The notes beneath the pieces are model-generated. The model searched no databases. It saw only the letters and a program-made list of their open reading frames with translations, and was not told the DNA's origin. Positions 44,556-54,191 of a stretch of 64,000 bases of DNA are shown here, one piece after another; position 1 is the stretch's first letter, and the number at the start of each line of letters is the position of its first letter. Origin of the DNA: Flammeovirga pectinis (lineage in GTDB: Bacteria > Bacteroidota > Bacteroidia > Cytophagales > Flammeovirgaceae); contig NZ_CP034563.1 of assembly GCF_003970675.1 (NCBI RefSeq), positions 310,001-374,000 of the forward strand, given 5' to 3'. Both the position numbers and the translations under genes were made by a program.

Positions 44556-45533
44556 TTATTTTACTTCTCTTACAAGTGGGTGGTAACTACATCTGAGTGA
44601 ACCACCAAAATTAAAGCATTCTCCATAAGGTACACGAATAACCTCAATACCTCGTTTTTCAATCTCTTTAGCAATACGCTCATGTTCAGCAGCAACAATA
44701 CTAAGATTGCTATTAACTACTAAGTGATTTGTACCTGCGGAGTGGGCTTCTTCTTCTGTTATCTCGATCAAATCCCAATCAGCTATCCATTCTGGTATAC
44801 CATCAATAAATCCATCTTTATAGATCACTGCAACACCCTCACGCGGTGTCATTAATACATAATCTAAGTGGATCAAATCAGGACGAATTCGAGTAGTACA
44901 TACTTCATAATCACTACCAAGAGCACCTTTAAGCCAATCAACACCCGCTTCGTTACTCGCTGTGTTTCCTGTATTATTGGCAACTAATACGCGTCCTTTA
45001 CCTAAAGGGAATATATCACCACCTTCTAAAAAAGGAATTTCAGTCTCTTCGCATGGATCTTGTAAGGGTGCCGGTTCAGGCATTGCCAACCATCGTCCTC
45101 CTAAATTCTTAATAGATTTTGCTAATGGACGTAATACAAATTTATCATAACGAACACTTAGTCTTCGACTTGCTAATTCAATATAATTGTTACCAATAAC
45201 AGCTATACCATCACGCATCCATCCTTGGTGTTCTCCTGCACTTTTAGGATAATAATTAAGTTGCTCTTCAGTAAGTCTCTCCGGTCTATGTACTTTTACA
45301 CCTAAATCTTCTAAAATTTTAACTACTGCCTCACGTTGATCTATAGTTCTTTGGTGTCCCTCCGGATCAAATTGTTCGCGCCATTGTCCACCATGTTTTT
45401 TAAAATATGGAGCCAATTCTGGCGTAAGTATTGTTTCAAACTCAGGAGTCCATTCAGGAAATAAAAAACCGTAATCTTTACCGTAAATGCATTCTTTAAG
45501 GTCATCCCACTCTGTGTTAACTTGAATTTTCAT
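44556..45533 (-). CDS. Amidinotransferase / arginine-deiminase-superfamily enzyme
   Basis: A 325-residue cytosolic protein of the amidinotransferase (guanidino-group-modifying) fold: EGDIF-like motif in FLEGGDIFPL, MRDGIAVIGNN, LIHLDYVLMTPREG with the catalytic-type His, and the C-terminal GGSLRCSYHPL in which Cys315 is the expected nucleophile. Length and motifs are closest to glycine amidinotransferase-type enzymes that move an amidino group from arginine to an amine. The exact acceptor is unknown. It is monocistronic; an AGAGG sequence sits 3 bases ahead of the ATG, unusually close to a Shine-Dalgarno for this phylum. Confidence 0.88.
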   Translation of the reverse strand: MKIQVNTEWDDLKECIYGKDYGFLFPEWTPEFETILTPELAPYFKKHGGQWREQFDPEGHQRTIDQREAVVKILEDLGVKVHRPERLTEEQLNYYPKSAGEHQGWMRDGIAVIGNNYIELASRRLSVRYDKFVLRPLAKSIKNLGGRWLAMPEPAPLQDPCEETEIPFLEGGDIFPLGKGRVLVANNTGNTASNEAGVDWLKGALGSDYEVCTTRIRPDLIHLDYVLMTPREGVAVIYKDGFIDGIPEWIADWDLIEITEEEAHSAGTNHLVVNSNLSIVAAEHERIAKEIEKRGIEVIRVPYGECFNFGGSLRCSYHPLVREVK

Positions 45534-45665
45534 TTTCCTCTAATTTTTATTGTTCAACATTTATATTCTACTTTCAGAAGGGATATAAAGGCTATAAAAC
45601 CCTAGATACATTTGCCATGAGTTACAAATACAATTTAATAGTAAAATGGCGGCCTAAAATTGTAA

Positions 45666-45698
45666 CAAAAAAGCTCTCTCACAAATTGTAAGAGAGCT
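45666..45698 (-). terminator. Terminator of the PUL 2 GH53 gene
   Basis: A 12 bp stem (45672-45683 with 45687-45698, one mismatch) and 3-base loop; on the - strand it is followed by a run of six T. It lies 48 bp past the stop at 45746. Confidence 0.8.
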
Positions 45699-45745
45699 AA
45701 AACAAGTAGTCAGAGTTAAGAAATTTATCTATTAAAACACATAAC

Positions 45746-47767
45746 CTATTCTTTTATTAATCTAATTACATTGCTTGTTTGTGCATCTTTATTTGTAAGA
45801 TGTAAAACGTACATTCCTTTAGGTAGCTGTTCAATATTTATAGATGAGTTACCACTATTTAATATGCCTTCTAGGACAGTAACACCCTGTAAATTATATA
45901 ATTGATAATTTGATTGTGCTATTCCTTTTACTTTAACTAATGCTTTTGATGGATTAGGAAATAAAGAAACTTGAGCTGAAATTTCTGTTTCTAATGAGTT
46001 ATCTGTTACTCTAGCAGACGATGTACTTGTACAACTTTCCCAAATAAGTTCAATTGTATTATTTGTACTCCCAACTGTGTACTGTCTATCAACACCCCAC
46101 ATTAAAGCACATGCTGTTGGTACTGTTTCTCTATCTGTCCAATTGTTTCCTTTTAAGAAATAAAATGCTCCTGTGGTACCTATTTCTAAAGTTGTAGTGT
46201 AGGTGTAAATGTTATTTCCTTGGTGTTCCATTGGTAAAATTTCCCAACTCGTTTCTCCAGTAAAATCTCCTGTTATAAAGGCCTCAGTAGCTGAAGTTCC
46301 TGTCATATCAACCTGAAAAGTTATTTCACTATTTAACTGAGGTGTGCAATCTTGCCAAGCATAAGAAAAAATATTTTCGCCACTTGTAATTGTATATTGC
46401 CTATCACTCTCCCACATTAAAGCACATGCTGATGGTACTGTTTCTCTATCTGTCCAATTATTTCCCTTTAAAAAGAAATAGCCTCCTGTTGTTCCTTCTA
46501 CTAGTGTTGTGGTGTACGTAAAAATACCATTTCCTTGTGCAATCATAGGCACAATTTCCCAATCTGATGTACCTGTAAAATCTCCTGTTATAAAGGCTTC
46601 AGTTACTCCTGTTTCTGCCGACATATCCACTCTAAAAGTGACATTATCTATTGCATCTGGCACATACTTTTGTTCTAGGAATTGAACGCCTCCGTCCAAT
46701 AGTAGTGAATTGTTAAAATCGAAAAAAGCTCCATTTTCCCAATGCGATCCAGTTCCCCATTCTGTTTCACAGCCTGTAGAAACCCATGCTGGTTCCCAAT
46801 AGACTACACCCATTCCTCCTCTATTGTATACTTCTGTGGTAATATCTATCAACCAATCTCTCTGTCCTGTTGCACTCACTTCGTATCCACTAGGCATAGC
46901 AGATAGCATGTTGGGAGCAGTATCATTATAATCTAGAGTAAAAGGTAAACCAACTTCTACGAGTAAAACTTCTTTGTTATATTTCTCTTTCAGGTATTCA
47001 ATGGTGTTACCTGCTTGTCCAACATTTCCTCCATGCCACTCTGGATATAAAGAAAAGCCCATGATATCAAAATCTGTTACTCCATTACTAATTGCATTTC
47101 CAAACCAATCATCGCCATGTGCTGGATTAGCAATATGTAAAACAATTTGAGGTTGAATAGAAGATACATTACCTGCTGCTCTCACTCCTGCAATACCTGC
47201 TTTAAGCAGTGCACTTTGTCTTTCCCAGTTTACTGTTTTAATATTCACACCTTCGGCACTTAACATTTGTCCATTAGACTCGTTACCGACTTGTACCATT
47301 TCTGGCATTAAACCCATAGCATCCAAATCTGTAAGTACTTTATAGGTATAATCGTACATTTTTGTTTCTAAAGCTGGGGTGTCATCTACTAAAGAGGCCC
47401 AAGCTGCAGGAATAGTCTGTTTTCCTGGGTCTGCCCAACTATCAGAATAATGAAAATCCAATAGTACATGCATTCCTTCATTTTTTGCTCTTGTAATGGT
47501 TATTACCGCATCTTCAAAAGAAGAATAATTGGTAGGGAATTCGGAATGGGCCATAGGGTTATGCCATAACCTTACCCGAATAAGATTTGCACCATGATTG
47601 GCCATAATTTCAAATGGATCTGTAGAAATACCCTCGTCGTAATAAACGGCTCCACAATCTTCCAATTGGTTTACATAAGACAGGTCTGCTCCTTTGTAAA
47701 AAACTTGTGCCGACATTTTAAATGTAGACAAGAATAAGATGATTAATAGTAGTGTAGTTGTTTTCAT
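45746..47767 (-). CDS. GH53 endo-beta-1,4-galactanase with two repeat modules and T9SS sorting domain
   Basis: A 673-residue exported enzyme. Signal peptide 1-20. Residues 22-370 are a GH53 TIM barrel: YKGADLSYVNQLED, LLDFHYSDSWADPGKQ, VQVGNESNG with acid/base Glu163, LLVEVGLPF with nucleophile Glu271, and VYWEPAWVS. Two tandem ~98-residue modules follow (about 376-474 and 482-579), each with AFITGDFTG, FLKGNNWTDRETVP and ACALMW; they are probably carbohydrate-binding beta-sandwiches. Residues 598-673 are a T9SS sorting domain (VSLFPNPSKALVKV, GMYVLHLTNK), so it is displayed on or released from the surface. GH53 cuts beta-1,4-galactan side chains of pectin. It lies after the PUL 2 operon, separated by 330 bp, so it likely has its own promoter. 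Confidence 0.94.
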   Translation of the reverse strand: MKTTTLLLIILFLSTFKMSAQVFYKGADLSYVNQLEDCGAVYYDEGISTDPFEIMANHGANLIRVRLWHNPMAHSEFPTNYSSFEDAVITITRAKNEGMHVLLDFHYSDSWADPGKQTIPAAWASLVDDTPALETKMYDYTYKVLTDLDAMGLMPEMVQVGNESNGQMLSAEGVNIKTVNWERQSALLKAGIAGVRAAGNVSSIQPQIVLHIANPAHGDDWFGNAISNGVTDFDIMGFSLYPEWHGGNVGQAGNTIEYLKEKYNKEVLLVEVGLPFTLDYNDTAPNMLSAMPSGYEVSATGQRDWLIDITTEVYNRGGMGVVYWEPAWVSTGCETEWGTGSHWENGAFFDFNNSLLLDGGVQFLEQKYVPDAIDNVTFRVDMSAETGVTEAFITGDFTGTSDWEIVPMIAQGNGIFTYTTTLVEGTTGGYFFLKGNNWTDRETVPSACALMWESDRQYTITSGENIFSYAWQDCTPQLNSEITFQVDMTGTSATEAFITGDFTGETSWEILPMEHQGNNIYTYTTTLEIGTTGAFYFLKGNNWTDRETVPTACALMWGVDRQYTVGSTNNTIELIWESCTSTSSARVTDNSLETEISAQVSLFPNPSKALVKVKGIAQSNYQLYNLQGVTVLEGILNSGNSSINIEQLPKGMYVLHLTNKDAQTSNVIRLIKE
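46031..46642 (-). repeat. Tandem module duplication inside the GH53 gene
   Basis: Encodes the two ~98-residue modules of the GH53 protein. They share long identical stretches at protein level (for example GNNWTDRETVP) and near-identical short DNA blocks, indicating a rather recent duplication. Confidence 0.85.
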
Positions 47768-48097
47768 AATTTCATTTACATTTCATAGCTAACGGCACTT
47801 ACTCAAAATGAGTATCAGTTGCTATTCTTAAAATTACAAATGTGATGTATTGTCATTTATCACACTTTAAAAATCAAGAATTTCAACCTCAAATTATTTC
47901 TTCATATATGCTCAAAAAAACTCAATTACATTTTATATAGTGTTGCTTAGGTTATGTTATTGAGTATGTATCAAATGTAGGTAGATCTTATTATAATTAG
48001 TTTTCATTTTCATACATAAATTAGTGTTAATCGTACACTAACGCTTTTAAAGGCTATTATTAAGGTTTTCTAATAAAAAACTTATTTATTTTATGAA
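47768..48097. other. Gene-free stretch upstream of the T9SS galactanase
   Basis: 330 bp between the GH43-like stop and the GH53 start. On the - strand a TACATTTG (47972-47979) fits a -7 element about 205 bp upstream of the ATG, with no clear -33; no open frame was seen. Confidence 0.4.
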
Positions 48098-49084
48098 TTA
48101 TTGCATTCCCCACTTTTCAAGTAATAAATCATATTCTTTGCCCGTAATAGGAAGAATTGTACCGTGTCTTGGGCTAAAATTGAGTTCTACTTTCTTTTCG
48201 GTAGAAACAAAATTTAGGAGGTCTTTACTTTTACAAAACTCATAACCATGATCTTGAAAAAGATCGTACATTAAAATATAATCAGTTGAATTGTTACGTT
48301 TAAAAATGCCAGAACCTTCTACTTGCTTATCTGTTTTTTGAAGAAAATTAGGGTACTCTTTCCATTTATTTGCAGTTAAAGATGTTGCTGTTGCTACTTT
48401 TATACCCTCGCCGTTTTCATTACTTGTCTTATAAAAAAGATAGTATAAATCGTCTTTAATAATTATATCTCCATCTATACAATGTGCTTTATTTTTAGGG
48501 ATAAAAAGTGGCGTAGGATACCCTTCTAAATCTGTGAAATCTGAATTTACAAATGCATAATAAAGTACCTCCTCTTTAGTACCATATTTGGACGACCAAT
48601 AGATTATATATTTACCGCTTTCATTATCATAAATAGTTTGAGGTGCCCACACACTTTTTAAATTTTCTTGGTTTTTAAAACGTGCTGGAAAATGAATAGC
48701 AGATGAAGACCAGTTTATTAGATCTTTTGATTTTAATAAAATTAATCCTCTGTTAGTATCCCATCCCGTACTAGATACCATATCTGTAAGAGCCATGTAA
48801 AATACCCCGTTTTCTCCTCTTAAAATATGAGGGTCTCGTACTCCTCCTGTTTTGCTTATTTTTTTAGAGTTAAGCACTGCAGAGTTATTATTTAAGGCTG
48901 TAAATGTATACCCATCAGTACTAAGGGCAAAGTGTACTGTTTCGTCAGTAATTTCATTTCCTGTAAAGTAAATAAAAAGATAAGCCTCTTCATTTAGTTC
49001 TTTATTTTGAGTACAATTAGATAGTAAACTACTTATGAATACCGCACTTAAGAACAAGCTGCTTTTTATAAATTTGTCTATCAT
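48098..49084 (-). CDS. GH43-like lipoprotein (five-bladed propeller glycosidase)
   Basis: A 328-residue protein with signal peptide and lipobox (SLLSNC). GH43-family features: GGVRDPHILRGENGVFYM containing the usual catalytic base Asp, VWAPQTIYD, the IDGDIIIKDDLYYLFYKT segment that often contributes the third Asp, and EGSGIFKR carrying the likely acid Glu. The fold is a beta-propeller that releases arabinose or galactose from side chains. It would fit trimming of arabinogalactan in this locus. Specific subfamily not assigned. It is read after the clan GH-A enzyme at 51772 in the same direction. Confidence 0.85.
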   Translation of the reverse strand: MIDKFIKSSLFLSAVFISSLLSNCTQNKELNEEAYLFIYFTGNEITDETVHFALSTDGYTFTALNNNSAVLNSKKISKTGGVRDPHILRGENGVFYMALTDMVSSTGWDTNRGLILLKSKDLINWSSSAIHFPARFKNQENLKSVWAPQTIYDNESGKYIIYWSSKYGTKEEVLYYAFVNSDFTDLEGYPTPLFIPKNKAHCIDGDIIIKDDLYYLFYKTSNENGEGIKVATATSLTANKWKEYPNFLQKTDKQVEGSGIFKRNNSTDYILMYDLFQDHGYEFCKSKDLLNFVSTEKKVELNFSPRHGTILPITGKEYDLLLEKWGMQ

Positions 49085-49213
49085 CTTTTCTTTAATTATT
49101 AAATATGTTGGTTTATTTAAAAGCAGATAGAGTGAAAAACTAAGACAATAATTTATGCAATTACCTTAATTTTTCACTCTATCGTTTTCTCAAAATTGAC
49201 CTGTATAAAGTAG

Positions 49214-51772
49214 TTATAAGCTACTGAAAGAGGAAGTAGCATACACCAAGCGTATACTTTCTATATTTATCTGACAGTGTTTTTCTACTGTTGCAAGTTG
49301 AATGGATTCTATTTTACGCCAATCTATTACCGTTTTTACAGTAGTAGGAGAAAAATAATAAGGTAAGAAATCTGGATATGGTCTAGGAAGTGTTACTAAT
49401 TTTGTAGTACGTAAGGTGTCTAATTTCACCACATATATTCCTTTTTTCTCTGTCATTTCTACAATAGCACCAAATGCAGTTCCATCGTTCCCTACTAATG
49501 CTATTTCAATTTTTTGTGGTGTATCTACCAATGCATTTCCTATTATTTCAAGTTGTGTATAATTACCAATTGTTGTATTACTTGTTTTTAATGTATTACC
49601 AAAATAATAACGCAATGCATAATTAGGTACTGTATTTCCTAAATCGGTTGGTATACTATCCAGATTAATCTTCAGGGCATCTTTAGCAGTTCGGAAATTT
49701 GGTGCTAAAGTTACATTAGTATTCCATGTTTTATTTAGTTTCTCAAAATCTTTTGAAGCATCAAAAAGTGTAATCGAAGACAAAGGAGCAATTATCCTCG
49801 TTTCGTACATTTCTGTTGATGTAAAATCCCAATCAGAAGGTTTACCTTTTATGGCATTTGGGAAAGTGATTACAGTGTTGTTTACATCTGCTACAATAAA
49901 ATAATTAAAATAGCCTTCTCCAATATCATCTTTAGGAATTTCTACATCATATGTATATCCTTTTAAGTGTTTTAAAGTGTATTCTTTTTGCTGATGATTT
50001 GTATATCCTATCAACTTTAAACTGTGCGGTAATGTTGTATTTACTAGCGTTGCTTCTATAGTAAATGAGGTATCTGAGAACACTTCTTTTTTTGGTGAAT
50101 GCACTACTGTAAAGTTTTCGAATTCTGATTTAGGAGCATAGTATTCTCCGACTTTAATAGCCCCAAAATTACTTTCGGCCGTCCATTTATGCTTCTTCCC
50201 TTTTTTAGCTAAGATGTATGTTCCCGGATAAACCGTAAAAGTATGTTTTTCTGCAGTACTTGATAATTGATTATTCTCATTTACTGCCTTTACTGTAAAA
50301 TCGTTACCTAGTTGTGGTAGTTTTACCGACATCTCCCAATTGTTCCAAATAATTTCTGCTACCTTTTTCTTTAAACTATTTTTACCATAAGGATTCTTTG
50401 TAATTAAAACATCTGGCTGTACCTCTAAACGCCAAACCCCTGTTTCTAATTCATCTAAAAAATATGCCCCTGTTCCTTCATAATCAATAAGTTTTGAACT
50501 CCCCACTCCTGCAATTTCCTTTAGTTGCTTTACTTTCTTAGGTGATGTTATTGTTGAGTTTGTATAAAAGAATTTTTCATCAGACATATATTCAACCAAG
50601 TCTTTATCATAAGAGATAGATACGTTCCCAAATGTTGTGTTTTCTGGGAAAGCTCCATAACTTTTATACATTGGCATCTCGTGAAATATCTCGCTACAAA
50701 TTTTTAAACTTAAAGCTTTGTGTGGAGTATATGAAAGATTCATATAATGAGTGTTGTATTCTGTATTTTTATTGGCTAAAAACGTTGGGTCATAAGCAAA
50801 TTGTGTTGCCCATTGGATACCCGCAGTTCTAAAACTTCTTGCCATTGCAGGGTATATATATGCTTTATGAGTATCTGCTGGATCAAATTCATATACTATT
50901 TTTGCATGGCTTTTAAATGCTTTATTATTTGCAAAAGGTATTTTATAGTTGTCTGCATTGGGCAATAAATTCCCTCCTAATTCTGCTTCTGAAACCAAGT
51001 TTGTAGGGTACCATTGGAATGTACCTCCATCAATACCTGCATTATAATACGCATCTACTAATTCTATACTATGACTAACGTTATAAAGTATAGGTTTTAA
51101 GCAGCCTGTATTTTTCATGGACTCCACCATAGTAGAAATATAGGCAGTTACTTGTTCTGGAGTACCTACATGATGTGGCTCATTACTTACTTCAAACGCA
51201 ACAATACTTGGCTCATTTTTGTAGGCAATACCTGTATATTTATTTTTATGATTTAAAAATTGAGCTAAATAGTTAGCCTGTGCTTTTATGGCTGCTGCAT
51301 TTGTTAAACATGCTTCCTTTCCATATTTATGAGAGAAACCTGGAGAATACGTATCTTTCTCTGGCCAACCATTTCCCCAGAATGCTATGGGAGTAATTAA
51401 GCAGTTAATATTTCTCTTTTTTAACTCTGCTACTAGGTAATCAAATAACTCTAAGTGCTCATTTTCTAAAATATTCCCTAAAGAATCACTAATTTCTGTA
51501 TCCCAAACATGTACTCTATAGGCATCAAAACCTAGTCTAGAGAAGTGGTAGATATCATTATCAATTGCTTCTTTTAGGTTAACACCTAATTTCTTAGAAG
51601 ACCGGTAAGCATGTGCAAAAGGACCTGTGTAATTTACACCAAACCCCTTCACTTCAGTAGTATTTGGCCAGCGCATAACTCCCTCTTTATCTACATAAAC
51701 ATCTTTTTTTTCTTGTCCAAAAAGGTTAGCTGTTAGTAATGTACATAAAAGGTATATATATAATTTATTCAT
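49214..51772 (-). CDS. Secreted clan GH-A glycoside hydrolase, possibly GH147-type beta-galactosidase
   Basis: An 852-residue protein with a signal peptide (about 1-19, NLFGQ). The N-terminal ~400 residues form a GH5-like TIM barrel: VKGFGVNYTGPFAHAYR, FDAYRVHVW, FEVSNEP with acid/base Glu198 and KIVYEFDPAD with nucleophile Glu295. The remaining ~450 residues are beta-rich domains, including a carbohydrate-binding-like C-terminus. Length and galactan context fit GH147, a beta-galactosidase family that occurs in galactan loci, but this assignment is inference. It lies 98 bp after the GH53 lipoprotein gene in the PUL 2 operon. Confidence 0.8.
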   Translation of the reverse strand: MNKLYIYLLCTLLTANLFGQEKKDVYVDKEGVMRWPNTTEVKGFGVNYTGPFAHAYRSSKKLGVNLKEAIDNDIYHFSRLGFDAYRVHVWDTEISDSLGNILENEHLELFDYLVAELKKRNINCLITPIAFWGNGWPEKDTYSPGFSHKYGKEACLTNAAAIKAQANYLAQFLNHKNKYTGIAYKNEPSIVAFEVSNEPHHVGTPEQVTAYISTMVESMKNTGCLKPILYNVSHSIELVDAYYNAGIDGGTFQWYPTNLVSEAELGGNLLPNADNYKIPFANNKAFKSHAKIVYEFDPADTHKAYIYPAMARSFRTAGIQWATQFAYDPTFLANKNTEYNTHYMNLSYTPHKALSLKICSEIFHEMPMYKSYGAFPENTTFGNVSISYDKDLVEYMSDEKFFYTNSTITSPKKVKQLKEIAGVGSSKLIDYEGTGAYFLDELETGVWRLEVQPDVLITKNPYGKNSLKKKVAEIIWNNWEMSVKLPQLGNDFTVKAVNENNQLSSTAEKHTFTVYPGTYILAKKGKKHKWTAESNFGAIKVGEYYAPKSEFENFTVVHSPKKEVFSDTSFTIEATLVNTTLPHSLKLIGYTNHQQKEYTLKHLKGYTYDVEIPKDDIGEGYFNYFIVADVNNTVITFPNAIKGKPSDWDFTSTEMYETRIIAPLSSITLFDASKDFEKLNKTWNTNVTLAPNFRTAKDALKINLDSIPTDLGNTVPNYALRYYFGNTLKTSNTTIGNYTQLEIIGNALVDTPQKIEIALVGNDGTAFGAIVEMTEKKGIYVVKLDTLRTTKLVTLPRPYPDFLPYYFSPTTVKTVIDWRKIESIQLATVEKHCQINIESIRLVYATSSFSSL

Positions 51773-51870
51773 TTCGATTTCAGTTTTTAAAAAGATACTT
51801 AGAACATTACTCTTTCTGTAAAAAAGCTTTCTAAAAAAAGAGTAGTTCTAAAAATGCTTCTTGTCTAAGT

Positions 51871-53088
51871 TTATAAACCAGTGTATTCGTAAGTCATGTA
51901 GTCAAAAATGCTAGTTGCATTTCCATTATAATCAAAGAAGGCACAATTTTCCCAAGAAGAACCCGTTCCCCATAACGTTTTAATAGGCACAGCTATCCAA
52001 GCAGGTTCCCAATAAATTACTCCTAATGCTCCTGCATTTATCATACTCTGCGTAAACGACTTCATTAAATTTAGATGACCTTCTGGAGTATATGGATAGC
52101 CTTGAACTATATCTCCATACCCAAAAATATTATTGTAATCATCATCTGCTTCTGTAGTCCAAGGGTAAGCAATTTCTACTATCATTACCTCCTTATTAAA
52201 TTTGCTTTTAATGCCTTTTACAGTAGTTTCCATTTGATTAAATGCAATTGTATTGTGCCAAATTGGATAATAAGAAATCCCAATAATATCAAAATTTACG
52301 GCATCGTCTCCACTCGTAATGTTCTCAAACCACCATTCTATATTTTTTGGATCAGCAACATGTAAAATTGTTTTTGTAGTTGTTAAGGCCGTATCGTTAA
52401 CAGCATGTACAGCAGATATTGCACTGCTTAAAACTGTTTTCAAATTTGCCCAATTCCCATCGCAAACGTTACATTTAGGGAAAGTATTTGATGCATCAGT
52501 ATACATCATTCCACAATTCGTCTCGTTCCCAATTTGCACAAAACTTGGCATTAACCCTTTGCTGTTTAAATAAGTAAGCGTGCTGAAAGTGTAGTTATAT
52601 ATAGAGTCTGATAATACACTTAAACTCTCAATATTTTTCCAAGCTTCTGGAACATGTTGTTTATCTGGGTCTGCCCAAGTATCTGAATAATGAAAATCCA
52701 ATACTACTTCCATGCCTTTTGCTTTGGCTTCAACCATTGCTTTTTCTACATCAGCAAGATCACTGTATAGTTTTGCCTCTTGATCATTGTCTAAACTTTG
52801 ACTCCATTTAGGTGTATGCCATAACCTTAAACGAACTAGATTAGTGCCCCTATCAGCAAAAATCTGATAGGGGTTTTCTTGTCTATTGTCAACTTTATAC
52901 TGTCCGCCTTCATCAAGAATTTGATTTACATAAGACAAGTCTGCTCCAAAATAGAATGAGTTTTCTGTTGTTGAATCAGAAGGAATAAGTGACTCTTCCC
53001 CAATAGATTCCGTTATTTCTTTTGCTTCAGAACAGCTCATTATTAAAACTGTTACAAAAAGGCTTATCATTAAATTTTTATAGTTCAT
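51871..53088 (-). CDS. GH53 endo-beta-1,4-galactanase lipoprotein
   Basis: A 405-residue enzyme with lipobox (LIMSC, Cys19), so anchored in the membrane, probably at the surface. The GH53 barrel covers residues about 45-405: FGADLSYVNQILDEGG, VLDFHYSDTWADPDKQ, VQIGNETNCG with acid/base Glu189, MIVEIAYPW with nucleophile Glu305, IYWEPAWIA. It lacks the repeat modules and T9SS domain of the second GH53 in this locus. It cleaves internal beta-1,4-galactosyl bonds of galactan/arabinogalactan I. It sits directly after the SusE-like gene (16 bp) in the operon. Confidence 0.96.
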   Translation of the reverse strand: MNYKNLMISLFVTVLIMSCSEAKEITESIGEESLIPSDSTTENSFYFGADLSYVNQILDEGGQYKVDNRQENPYQIFADRGTNLVRLRLWHTPKWSQSLDNDQEAKLYSDLADVEKAMVEAKAKGMEVVLDFHYSDTWADPDKQHVPEAWKNIESLSVLSDSIYNYTFSTLTYLNSKGLMPSFVQIGNETNCGMMYTDASNTFPKCNVCDGNWANLKTVLSSAISAVHAVNDTALTTTKTILHVADPKNIEWWFENITSGDDAVNFDIIGISYYPIWHNTIAFNQMETTVKGIKSKFNKEVMIVEIAYPWTTEADDDYNNIFGYGDIVQGYPYTPEGHLNLMKSFTQSMINAGALGVIYWEPAWIAVPIKTLWGTGSSWENCAFFDYNGNATSIFDYMTYEYTGL

Positions 53089-53104
53089 TGTCTTATTATT
53101 TAAT

Positions 53105-54181
53105 CTATTCTTGAATGATAAAAGATTTAGAATAAAGATCTACTGTATACTTATAAGTACCATCTGCACCAACATAAGTAAAGTTTGCATCTCCTTCTGT
53201 AGTACCCGTTAAATTATCGCTAAGTGTACCATCCATAAAATAAGTGTAATTGTATTGTTGAGATCCCCAATCTCCATCTACTGTAAAAAACCTAAAGATT
53301 TGTCCGTTGGTTATTGTTACAGTTCCTTCGTATTTACCACCACCAAGCCATGTAACAGCATCAAAAGACCAACCATTTTGATCGCCAACGATGTATAATT
53401 CTGGCGTTGAAGCCGCAGTCATAGTTATTGTTTTGGTAGCATAAGATACCGTCATTGTATATACACCTGTCGTACCAGAAAAAATAAAGTTATCGTCTCC
53501 ATCTCCTGCTTCGGTTAAGTTGGCATCAACTACTTCAAAATCTCCATAGCCTAACTGACTAGCTTCCCATGATTTTTCTTCGAAGAAACGGAAATAACTT
53601 CCATTAGTGAATGTTCCTATGAGTTCAAATTCTCCAATTCCGAGAACATTAAAATCTAAAGAAGTATCAAAATTCCAACCCTGATCGTCTCCATTAATGT
53701 AAAGAGGAGAGAGTACAGAAGGAGCATAAGGAGTTATTTCTACTTTTTCTACAGAAGAGTAAACTTCTGCTACTTCTTCATTTATTAAAGACACTACTCT
53801 AAATTCTACATTTACAGCTGTACCACCTGCAACTCCCTTTTCTAATAAGCTTTTATTGATATTACCTACTGTAAATCCAGAAGTCAGTTCAAAGGTATTG
53901 GCTAGATTAATTGGTGTAGCAAAAGCATTCCCTTCCACATCAAACTGCACAGTATAATTTACGGCAGATTGAAATCCATAATCTGTTGGAGTCCATGTCA
54001 AAGAATCGAAATTCTCTTCACTTTTTTCTTCTGATAATACAAAAGATGTTGCACTTAATGGAAGCAGATCATTAGCGGTCACTTCACTTTTTAATATTGC
54101 TTTTTCTGTTTCTGATTCTTGGCACGAAATACAACCTATTAAGCTGAACAAGAGCACCAATAATTTTGATATATTTTTCAT
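53105..54181 (-). CDS. SusE-like outer-membrane glycan-binding lipoprotein
   Basis: A 358-residue lipoprotein (lipobox CISC). Residues about 25-150 match the SusE N-terminal domain (FVLSEEKSEENFDSLTWTP, YTVQFDVEGNAFATP). Two later beta-sandwich modules (about 155-255 and 262-358) share the phrases LYINGDDQGWNFD / LYIVGDQNGWSFD and FRFFEE / FRFFTVDGDWGSQ, typical of SusE/SusF starch-binding-like modules. It would bind galactan fragments at the surface beside SusD. It is 10 bp downstream of the susD gene. Confidence 0.92.
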   Translation of the reverse strand: MKNISKLLVLLFSLIGCISCQESETEKAILKSEVTANDLLPLSATSFVLSEEKSEENFDSLTWTPTDYGFQSAVNYTVQFDVEGNAFATPINLANTFELTSGFTVGNINKSLLEKGVAGGTAVNVEFRVVSLINEEVAEVYSSVEKVEITPYAPSVLSPLYINGDDQGWNFDTSLDFNVLGIGEFELIGTFTNGSYFRFFEEKSWEASQLGYGDFEVVDANLTEAGDGDDNFIFSGTTGVYTMTVSYATKTITMTAASTPELYIVGDQNGWSFDAVTWLGGGKYEGTVTITNGQIFRFFTVDGDWGSQQYNYTYFMDGTLSDNLTGTTEGDANFTYVGADGTYKYTVDLYSKSFIIQE

Positions 54182-54191
54182 ACGTATAGAA

